Source: an uncultured Bacteroidaceae bacterium (lineage in GTDB: Bacteria > Bacteroidota > Bacteroidia > Bacteroidales > Bacteroidaceae). Taken from it: a stretch of DNA of 64,000 bases. The stretch's first letter is position 1, and every line of letters starts with the position of its first letter. A program made the position numbers and the translations under genes. The notes below the pieces were generated by a model, which worked only from the letters and a program-made list of their open reading frames with translations, had not been told where the DNA came from and ran no database searches. Shown here piece by piece: positions 36,125 through 43,490 of this stretch. The DNA lies in NCBI GenBank assembly GCA_905235525.1, contig CAJOLW010000010.1, forward strand, positions 116,037 to 180,036. Direction: 5' to 3'.

Positions 36125-36481
36125 ATGTTAGTCAATTTTAGTAATCACTCGTCTCTGTATTGGGATAAAACTCAGAGAGAGGCTGCTTGGGAATACGGCG
36201 AGATTGTTGACATGCCTTTCCCGCAAATTACCCCTAATGCTCCAAACGAAGAGTTGCAGATGTTGGCTCAAGAGTATGTGCAGAGAATCATGTCTTTTGC
36301 CAAATCCCAAATTGTTACTGTGCACATCATGGGCGAGATGACATTTACTTTCATTGTTGTCAGTCGACTTAAGGAGAAGGGAATTAAGTGCATAGCATCC
36401 ACCACCGAGCGGAAGGCTACCTATAATAGTGACGGTACTAAACTTTCAGAATTTTCATTTGTGCAATTCCGAGAGTATTAA
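36125..36481 (+). CDS. Small Csx15-like protein, possible ring nuclease
   Basis: A 118-residue Rossmann-like protein. It opens MLVNFSNHSS and has VTVHIMGEMTFTFIVVSRLKEKGIKCIASTTER, a pattern known from small proteins of type III loci akin to Csx15/Csx20. Members of these groups bind, and in some cases cleave, cyclic oligoadenylate, which would stop the signal to the CARF-HEPN nuclease encoded directly before it. The assignment to a named group is uncertain. The ATG at 36125 is preferred over a GTG at 36116. Confidence 0.6.
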   Translation: MLVNFSNHSSLYWDKTQREAAWEYGEIVDMPFPQITPNAPNEELQMLAQEYVQRIMSFAKSQIVTVHIMGEMTFTFIVVSRLKEKGIKCIASTTERKATYNSDGTKLSEFSFVQFREY

Positions 36482-36505
36482 AGAAAAGAAATCGTCCTTC
36501 AGCCT

Positions 36506-37489
36506 ATGGAACTGATACTGAACACTTATGGCGTGTCGCTTAATCGTGACAATGAGGCTTTTGTCATCACACAGAAAGGCGAGAGGCATCGTGTGCCTAT
36601 TGATGATGTCAAATCCATACAGATCAGTCGTGGTGTGCAGATAACGAGTGATGCCGTGATGTTGGCGGTTGAACACGAAATAGACGTGATGTTTATGGAT
36701 AGAGGCGGGACACCGATAGGACGCATCTGGAGTCCTCGCTATGGCTCTATCTCCACCATACGCAAGGGACAACTCAATTTCACGTCCTCTCATGCTGCTC
36801 TTGAATGGATTAAAGAGGTCATCATGCAGAAGATGGAGAACCAGCAGGCGCTCATGTTGCTTCTTCAGCCGCGAGATACTGCCCTTGAGTCTGAACTGAG
36901 AAGAAATATGGACCGTATAGAAGGCTATCGTATGAAGGTGAATAATCTGGATGGTGGGGTGGTTAGCGATGTGGCACCCTCGCTCCGAGGCTGGGAGGGT
37001 CAGGCATCACGTATCTACTTCAGCACTATAGTCAAGTATTTACCCAAGGAATATCAGTTTGAGCAGCGCACTCAACATCCTGCCATGGATGTGGCAAATG
37101 CGTTCCTCAACTATGGCTATGGCGTATTGTACGGTAGGATCGAGGGTGCGTTGATTAAGGCGGGCATAGATCCATACATAGGGGTTCTCCATCGTGATGA
37201 TTACAATCGCCCTGTTATGGTTTTCGATGTCATTGAACTTTATCGCATTTGGGTGGACTATGTCGTGTTCACGCTGTTGGCTCAGAATGGCATCACTGAA
37301 GAATGCTACTCTATCCGTGAGGACGGGTCGTTCTGGTTGGAACCTCTTGGCAGGCGCATACTCATACAATCGCTGAATGACTATCTTGATGAGACGATTT
37401 CGAAAGGTGGGGTTGTAAGGTCAAGGCTCACTCACATGAACTTATATATACAAAATTTGGCACAAAAACTTAAAAGGTTTGAAAAATGA
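36506..37489 (+). CDS. cas1: CRISPR-associated integrase Cas1
   Basis: A 327-residue adaptation enzyme that inserts new spacers together with Cas2. The metal-binding residues are Glu164 (RGWEGQASRIYF), His229 (GVLHRDD) and Asp241/Glu244 (VFDVIELYR). N-terminal beta domain and helical C-terminal domain have the usual length, and no reverse transcriptase is fused. Its stop overlaps the start of the primase-polymerase gene (ATGA), so both are probably made together. Confidence 0.96.
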   Translation: MELILNTYGVSLNRDNEAFVITQKGERHRVPIDDVKSIQISRGVQITSDAVMLAVEHEIDVMFMDRGGTPIGRIWSPRYGSISTIRKGQLNFTSSHAALEWIKEVIMQKMENQQALMLLLQPRDTALESELRRNMDRIEGYRMKVNNLDGGVVSDVAPSLRGWEGQASRIYFSTIVKYLPKEYQFEQRTQHPAMDVANAFLNYGYGVLYGRIEGALIKAGIDPYIGVLHRDDYNRPVMVFDVIELYRIWVDYVVFTLLAQNGITEECYSIREDGSFWLEPLGRRILIQSLNDYLDETISKGGVVRSRLTHMNLYIQNLAQKLKRFEK

Positions 37490-38496
37490 TCATGTTTGGT
37501 ACTAACATCCAGTCTGCGGATGACCCGTTGAAGAAGATGACAGAGTCGGAACTCTTTCATTGTGTTACTCATCCTGATACTTGGCTCGAGGCAAGAATCA
37601 GACAACTCCGTGTTGCCTATCAAATTGCCCCCAAGCAATATGCTGAGCAAAAACGGACACTATCATATGTGGTGTGTGGTATCTTCAACCCCGCTTATCG
37701 AAGGACGGAAAATTTTGGATATATCGAGGACTTTATTATTGATATAGACCATTTGAGCAGTAAAGGACTTTCCGTAAGTCAAGTAAAAGAGTGTGTCCTG
37801 TCAGATGACAGAGTTCTGATGGCTTTTTCCTCTCCAAGCGAAGATGGACTGAAAGTCATGTTCAAACTAAGCGAACGCTGCTATGATGCTGGGCTATTCT
37901 CTGTTTTTTATAAAGAATTCTTGCGAAGGTTCTCAGAGCAGTATCAACTGGAACAGGTGGCGGATAAACGTACCTCTGATGTGACAAGAGCATGCTTTTG
38001 TAGTGTTGATGCTGATGCCTATTATAACAGCAACTGTACACCAATCGATATGGGTTCATACCTTCAGCCCGAAAATTCATTGGCCATGTTCGACCTGATG
38101 GCAACTCAGAGAAGGGAAGAGAAAAAGGTGCCATCTGGTGAAGAAACGATAAAGGTGTCTGATCCTGACAAGGAAATCATGGACAGGATAAAGCAGTGTC
38201 TTCATCCAACTAAAGCCATCAAGACAAAGCCGGAAGCCTTTGTCCCCGAACAACTGAATGTGATTATGGACGACCTCGTTGCTTATATTCAAGATACAGG
38301 TCTGGTGGTTTCGGAGATTATCGACATCCAGTATGGTAAGAAGATAAAGATCAGCATGGGAACAAAACAGGCTGAAATCAACTTGTTCTTTGGCAAAAGG
38401 GGCTTCTCTGTGGTGAAATCGCCAAGAAACGGTACTAACGCTGAACTGAATGATTTGACTGCTCAATTGATTCAGTCATTCATATACCAGTTGTAG
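37486..38496 (+). CDS. CRISPR-associated primase-polymerase (CAPP-like)
   Basis: A 336-residue protein between cas1 and cas2. Residues 82-90 (DFIIDIDHL) give the D-x-D metal pair Asp86/Asp88. SSPSEDGLKVMFKL (115-128) resembles the S-P-x-G-x-H/K strand of archaeo-eukaryotic primases, and SDVTRACFCSVDADAYYN (164-181) carries the third aspartate. This set is typical of Prim-Pol proteins of the VirE/BT4734-type group, and CAPPs have been described beside Cas1 and Cas2 in type III loci. It may fill in or make DNA during spacer capture; that role is inferred. The last 110 residues show no clear match. Confidence 0.8.
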   Translation: MIMFGTNIQSADDPLKKMTESELFHCVTHPDTWLEARIRQLRVAYQIAPKQYAEQKRTLSYVVCGIFNPAYRRTENFGYIEDFIIDIDHLSSKGLSVSQVKECVLSDDRVLMAFSSPSEDGLKVMFKLSERCYDAGLFSVFYKEFLRRFSEQYQLEQVADKRTSDVTRACFCSVDADAYYNSNCTPIDMGSYLQPENSLAMFDLMATQRREEKKVPSGEETIKVSDPDKEIMDRIKQCLHPTKAIKTKPEAFVPEQLNVIMDDLVAYIQDTGLVVSEIIDIQYGKKIKISMGTKQAEINLFFGKRGFSVVKSPRNGTNAELNDLTAQLIQSFIYQL

Positions 38497-38498
38497 AT

Positions 38499-38975
38499 AT
38501 GGCAAAGAAAACGGCATCGCACTATCTTGAGGTGTTAAGGAAACTAAAGCATTCGGGACTTGAAGGTTCTGCCTTCATCAACCGATTAGGAATGAATGTG
38601 GATACTATTCCAACCCTTCAGGAACGCGTGGATGTACTTTTAGGACTCATTCATGACACACAGAAACAGGGAGGTAAAATGCTTTTTTTCATCATGTACG
38701 ACATTGAGAGCAACAAGGTGAGATACAATATCGTGAAGTATCTGGAGCGTATGGGATGCTATCGCATACAAAAGTCCATCTTTCTTGCCAATCTCAGTAT
38801 GGAGAAGTACGAGCGTATAAAGAGTGACATGGTGGAGGTGCAATCACTCTATGACAATCATGACAGCATCATCGTATGTCCTGTTTCGTCAGATATACTT
38901 AGAAGCATGAAAATTATTGGGCAAAACATCAATTTAGATGTGATTACACACAGCAAAAACACACTCTTTTTTTAG
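38499..38975 (+). CDS. cas2: CRISPR-associated protein Cas2 with N-terminal extension
   Basis: A 158-residue protein. The Cas2 core begins at Met61 (MLFFIMYDIESNKVRYNIVKYL), with the ferredoxin-like fold and Asp68 at the usual first-strand position. Before it are 60 residues, helical and basic at the start (MAKKTASHYLEVLRKLKHSG), that ordinary Cas2 proteins (about 95 residues) lack. The ATG at 38499 is 2 bases after the previous stop, and there is no gap that would favour the internal start. The extension may contact the primase-polymerase or Cas1 (inference). Confidence 0.88.
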   Translation: MAKKTASHYLEVLRKLKHSGLEGSAFINRLGMNVDTIPTLQERVDVLLGLIHDTQKQGGKMLFFIMYDIESNKVRYNIVKYLERMGCYRIQKSIFLANLSMEKYERIKSDMVEVQSLYDNHDSIIVCPVSSDILRSMKIIGQNINLDVITHSKNTLFF

Positions 38976-39129
38976 AAAAGATTAACAAAGTCGTTCTTTC
39001 ACATGTTGAAAATTATGTGTACCTTTGCACCCTCCAAAAAATCTGTATGTTTTTTGCAGAGAAAGATGCGGATTTCTTATGAATGTATAGGTTAAGTGTT
39101 TGATGATAAATTGTTTACTTTTTGTTGCT
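38976..39129 (+). promoter_or_regulatory. CRISPR leader with promoter
   Basis: A 154-base AT-rich segment between cas2 and the first repeat. It holds TACCTTTG (followed by C) at 39020-39027, pointing into the array, which would start the precursor RNA near 39034. Leader position at the cas2 side agrees with the intact first repeat and the degenerate last one. Confidence 0.75.
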
Positions 39130-42040
39130 CTCAAAGAGTATATTCCATCAGAATAAGGATTAAGACGCGATAATCTCACCAACAGCAAGGTCGCTAATCC
39201 ACTCAAAGAGTATATTCCATCAGAATAAGGATTAAGACAGGAGATGTTCGATGCTTGTGGTTTCAAACGCGTTGCCTCAAAGAGTATATTCCATCAGAAT
39301 AAGGATTAAGACACGGGCTCGATAAAACCAAAGGCTTGGCTTTCCTCTCTCAAAGAGTATATTCCATCAGAATAAGGATTAAGACGGTGAAACGATTGCT
39401 CGTTTCTCGACTTATCCGTGGTCTCAAAGAGTATATTCCATCAGAATAAGGATTAAGACTACTCCTACAATATAATCTTTTGCTGATTTAAGATTCTTCT
39501 CAAAGAGTATATTCCATCAGAATAAGGATTAAGACTTTCTTCCGGTTGGCGTTAATTAAGTCGAGCACCTCCTCAAAGAGTATATTCCATCAGAATAAGG
39601 ATTAAGACACGCAATCAAATTGTCGTGTTCCCCATTGTAAAGAGGGACTCAAAGAGTATATTCCATCAGAATAAGGATTAAGACGCACTATCTAGCATCT
39701 TATCTTCGAGTTTGGCAAGCTCAAAGAGTATATTCCATCAGAATAAGGATTAAGACCTTGGTTAAGAGTATAACCAGTAACAGGTTTTGCAAGAGTCTCA
39801 AAGAGTATATTCCATCAGAATAAGGATTAAGACATTACAACTACCTTAGCATTTATTGGTTTGCCATTTTACTCAAAGAGTATATTCCATCAGAATAAGG
39901 ATTAAGACTCGCTCTGTTACCTCGATGCTTCTAACGTCTTCAATCTCAAAGAGTATATTCCATCAGAATAACTCTTGCAAAACATCAATCTTTGCATAAT
40001 TTAGTATTAACCTCAAAGAGTATATTCCATCAGAATAAGGATTAAGACCTCTTGCAGGATATCCACCTTTGCATAGGACAATACACTCAAAGAGTATATT
40101 CCATCAGAATAAGGATTAAGACGAAAGATGATACAAAGATAGTACGAACATCATCACTCCTCAAAGAGTATATTCCATCAGAATAAGGATTAAGACTCTT
40201 TTGGCTTTATCTTTCCAATCTTCCTCAAAGAGTATATTCCATCAGAATAAGGATTAAGACGTTGCCATAATCTTAATCAGATTTTAAGCGTTAAACATAC
40301 TCAAAGAGTATATTCCATCAGAATAAGGATTAAGACTCAGCTCTGTGTTGCTGAATAGCAGAGAGTCTCCTGTCCTCAAAGAGTATATTCCATCAGAATA
40401 AGGATTAAGACTGCATAACTCAGCACCAACTCCAAAAGTTGTGGTTTCCTCAAAGAGTATATTCCATCAGAATAAGGATTAAGACTTTGTTGAGTTTAAG
40501 AGTATTTGTAAGAGTAGTAAGACTCAAAGAGTATATTCCATCAGAATAAGGATTAAGACGATGTCCAAATGTTGTTCTAAATAATATTGGACAATGTACT
40601 CAAAGAGTATATTCCATCAGAATAAGGATTAAGACGGATTAGTAGCAAATGGATTTCTATATTCTTCATTTGCTCTCAAAGAGTATATTCCATCAGAATA
40701 AGGATTAAGACACAAAGATAGTACGAACATCATCACTCTTCTCATACCTCAAAGAGTATATTCCATCAGAATAAGGATTAAGACAATCATTGACGAGTAC
40801 GGAGGAACGGAAACAGCAAATCCTCAAAGAGTATATTCCATCAGAATAAGGATTAAGACTGTTCACGACTGATTTCAGTGTTCTCAACTGCGTACGCCTC
40901 AAAGAGTATATTCCATCAGAATAAGGATTAAGACTCACATCTTCAACCTCAAGGGTCTCACGTTCAGTCTCAAAGAGTATATTCCATCAGAATAAGGATT
41001 AAGACCCTCGATGCTCTTCACATCTTCAATACCCTCAAGGGTCTCAAAGAGTATATTCCATCAGAATAAGGATTAAGACGTCACTCTTGTAGAAGAATTC
41101 ACCACTGTGACGCTCCTCAAAGAGTATATTCCATCAGAATAAGGATTAAGACTCTAATAGTCTCATGCTTTTAATGTTAGAGTTAATAACTCAAAGAGTA
41201 TATTCCATCAGAATAAGGATTAAGACTCAAATGTTTCTTTCGTAAGAGGCATTGTTACATCCCTCAAAGAGTATATTCCATCAGAATAAGGATTAAGACT
41301 TTGCACTCTGAATGTTATTGCTCTGTGCCATAACTCTCAAAGAGTATATTCCATCAGAATAAGGATTAAGACATTGCCACGTGCGTCATCGTTGCCCCAA
41401 TTTTGGGACTCTCAAAGAGTATATTCCATCAGAATAAGGATTAAGACATCGCAAATCTTGTGCCACCACAGGCGAACACCTTGTCTCAAAGAGTATATTC
41501 CATCAGAATAAGGATTAAGACGGCTGTACGTACTATATAAAGAGGTCACTTCTTGTCAAACTCAAAGAGTATATTCCATCAGAATAAGGATTAAGACTTT
41601 CTGAGTTCGTATTCATCTGTTTGTTCGTTGCCTCAAAGAGTATATTCCATCAGAATAAGGATTAAGACTCATAAATGATGAGACTATCGGCAAGTTGAGA
41701 TGCACTCAAAGAGTATATTCCATCAGAATAAGGATTAAGACCTTGCTTTGAAATGTCTAAGAGTCTCATGTTCTTGTTAACTCAAAGAGTATATTCCATC
41801 AGAATAAGGATTAAGACACAGAAGAAATATATGCATGTCAAAAGGCGCACCCCCCGACTCAAAGAGTATATTCCATCAGAATAAGGATTAAGACGCCTTG
41901 GTCGGCCTTGTCTTGGGCTACGGCCTTGACTGCTCAAAGAGTATATTCCATCAGAATAAGGATTAAGACTTATCAGGATTTCTGTTTGTGGCTTTTCCTC
42001 AGTCTCAAAGAGTATATTCCATCAGAATAAGGATTAATGC
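39130..42040 (+). CRISPR. Type III CRISPR array, 40 repeats and 39 spacers
   Basis: The 37-base repeat starts CTCAAAGAGTATATTCC and ends AATAAGGATTAAGAC. It contains a 5-base-pair stem TATTC-CATCA-GAATA followed by 11 bases; the last 8, ATTAAGAC, resemble the ATTGAAAC handle of other type III repeats. Hence the array is read on the plus strand like the cas genes. Spacers are 27 to 40 bases, mostly 35-39. Repeat 12 (39945-39971) lacks its last 10 bases. The last repeat (42004-42040) ends ATTAATGC, the usual decay at the leader-distal end. All other repeats look identical by eye. Confidence 0.98.
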
Positions 42041-42304
42041 ATCGTGTCATTTGGGAAGAATTGTTGATTTATCACCTCGTCACGGTACTTTCGGCAAGTA
42101 GTTCCTTCCGCATTGACCATTCAAGACATGGAGCATGCGACGTGCAGTACACGTCGTCTTCATCGTGCCGATGGTGAAACTGAACAGGAAGTGGTGAAAA
42201 AATGAACCGCATTTCATGAAAGGGTGAAACGGTTTTGGTAACTCTTTCAAAGGCTTTTTTTAGTCACGGAGCAGCCTTTAGTATCATGTACTCCATAATT
42301 TGAA

Positions 42305-42336
42305 AACAGTTCCAGTTAGAACGGAACCATTCATAA
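42305..42336 (+). promoter_or_regulatory. Second copy of the cas-operon operator
   Basis: AGTTCC-N9-GGAACC followed by ATTCATAA, matching 27 of 32 bases of 26724-26755, and placed at exactly the same distance from the promoter. Confidence 0.7.
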
Positions 42337-42347
42337 CATCATTTTTC

Positions 42348-42378
42348 TTGCATGCATGATAAAAGCACCGTAACTTTG
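42348..42378 (+). promoter_or_regulatory. Promoter of the post-array operon
   Basis: TTG at 42348-42350, 20 bases, TAACTTTG at 42371-42378. Confidence 0.72.
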
Positions 42379-42420
42379 CAGCGTCAATCTTCGAAACCAC
42401 CTCGAAGTTGACGCTGCAAA
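42375..42420 (+). promoter_or_regulatory. Long inverted repeat in the 5' leader
   Basis: TTTGCAGCGTCAA (42375-42387) pairs perfectly with TTGACGCTGCAAA (42408-42420); inside, CTTCGA (42389-42394) pairs with TCGAAG (42402-42407), leaving a 7-base loop. The left arm includes the end of the -7 box. It may be an operator or an RNA hairpin controlling translation of the gene at 42444. Confidence 0.75.
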
Positions 42421-42443
42421 ACGTTAGTGGTGGGAATCTCAAA

Positions 42444-42902
42444 ATGAAGAATACAATGAAGAACACATCTCTTCAACTCATCGCTGCAAAGGCATTGCCA
42501 TCCCTTTCGGGCAATTCTCTTACCTATAATCCAGAGAAGAACGTGTATCTCACGCTTGGATATACCAGTGGTGCGGGAAACACTTACTATCAGGCTGTGC
42601 GGTTCTCTGACCGGCTTGCTGTGTACTACGACATTGGCGAGGGGTATGCTCATACGTTTCTGAATGGCATCAAACTGTTCTGTTGGGATGGGCAGAAGGC
42701 AAGGACAATTGCTCAGAAGTATTGGGGTGGTTGCGACTACCAGATTTTCTCCGAGCGTTTTGCCAAGGAACAAAGCATCTTGATGCTGAAAAACTTCCTT
42801 GCGGGACAGTTGAAGGCACAGGGTGCGCATGTCAGCGATCAGGAGATGTTGACGTTTGCCCGCAACATGATTGAGGAAACCCATTGTAGGCAGTTGGCGT
42901 AA
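42444..42902 (+). CDS. Unknown protein, paralogue of the next gene (post-array operon gene 1)
   Basis: A 152-residue protein without a recognised family, signal or membrane segment. The middle (GAGNTYYQAVRFSDRLAV then TFLNGIKLFCWDGQK) aligns with the next gene product (GSGNHYYRGIRFCDRIVI then TYIDGIELYAFNGQK), so the two arose by duplication. The C-terminal part is helical. The start ATG at 42444 is preferred to a TTG at 42408 inside the hairpin. The gene follows the shared operator, the promoter and the long hairpin and leads an operon that ends with a PIF1-like helicase. Function unknown. Confidence 0.72.
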   Translation: MKNTMKNTSLQLIAAKALPSLSGNSLTYNPEKNVYLTLGYTSGAGNTYYQAVRFSDRLAVYYDIGEGYAHTFLNGIKLFCWDGQKARTIAQKYWGGCDYQIFSERFAKEQSILMLKNFLAGQLKAQGAHVSDQEMLTFARNMIEETHCRQLA

Positions 42903-42983
42903 AGCCCCTTCCCTGCCTCCCCCATAGGGGATGAGAATGATAGTCTGAAAAGGAAGTATAACCAACCAAAAATCGATAAGACA

Positions 42984-43490
42984 ATGGCTACACTGACTAA
43001 AGCAATTAACAAGAACTTGTTTGACAGCATTCTGCCAACCTTTGGCAGTCCACGTGTTCAGATGCCGGTCTGGGATGACAGCCAGAAGATGTTCATCTTT
43101 GATGAATACGAGAGTGGCAGCGGTAACCATTACTATCGTGGTATCCGCTTCTGTGACCGCATCGTCATCATGGAGAAGGTGGGGCTGTATCACAGTTGGA
43201 CTTATATTGATGGCATTGAACTCTATGCTTTCAATGGGCAGAAGATGGAACTCATCCAGAAGCGTGACTACGACAAGGTGTTCCGCAGCGAGGATTTTAT
43301 CCGCCAAGAGTCTGAACAAATGGTGAAGGACTATCTGACAGGCGTGATGAAGACTCAGCGTGTTTGTATTCCAGCGGAGGAGATTGCATCGCAGGCAACA
43401 GCATTGATCAGTGGATGCTACAAGAGTTTCCTTGACCCTGATTTCAACACGCGTTTAACCCAAATAATTCCAAAACTCGAACAGCGATGA
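42984..43490 (+). CDS. Unknown protein, paralogue of the previous gene (post-array operon gene 2)
   Basis: A 168-residue protein of unknown function, homologous to the previous product over about 120 residues. It starts MATLTKAINKNLFDSILP and contains the shared core near residues 45-90, rich in aromatic residues and flanked by charged helices. It ends overlapping the helicase gene by 4 bases (43487-43490), so these two are translationally coupled. The pair may form a hetero-oligomer that works with the helicase; this is inference from gene order only. Confidence 0.75.
   Translation: MATLTKAINKNLFDSILPTFGSPRVQMPVWDDSQKMFIFDEYESGSGNHYYRGIRFCDRIVIMEKVGLYHSWTYIDGIELYAFNGQKMELIQKRDYDKVFRSEDFIRQESEQMVKDYLTGVMKTQRVCIPAEEIASQATALISGCYKSFLDPDFNTRLTQIIPKLEQR

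Larger units (their letters stand above)
42041..42443. other. Region between array and the next operon
   Basis: No gene seen. Contains a CGACGTG-CAGTA-CACGTCG hairpin (42138-42156) that might end the array transcript, then the shared operator, the promoter and a long hairpin leader (listed separately). Confidence 0.5.

Noticed and set aside
39739..40011. Shared CTCTTGCAAAAC between the reverse complement of spacer 9 and spacer 12
   Set aside because: Only 12 bases, in opposite orientation and without shared frame; likely chance.
38982..40938. Minus-strand open frames with repeated LNPYSDGIYSL units (38982-39266 and 40705-40938)
   Set aside because: They are the CRISPR repeats read backwards; the repeat and most spacers are open on that strand. 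No promoter or start supports a protein.
42408..42443. TTG start of the first post-array gene
   Set aside because: It lies in the arm of the long hairpin; ATG at 42444 follows the hairpin and gives the part homologous to the paralogue.
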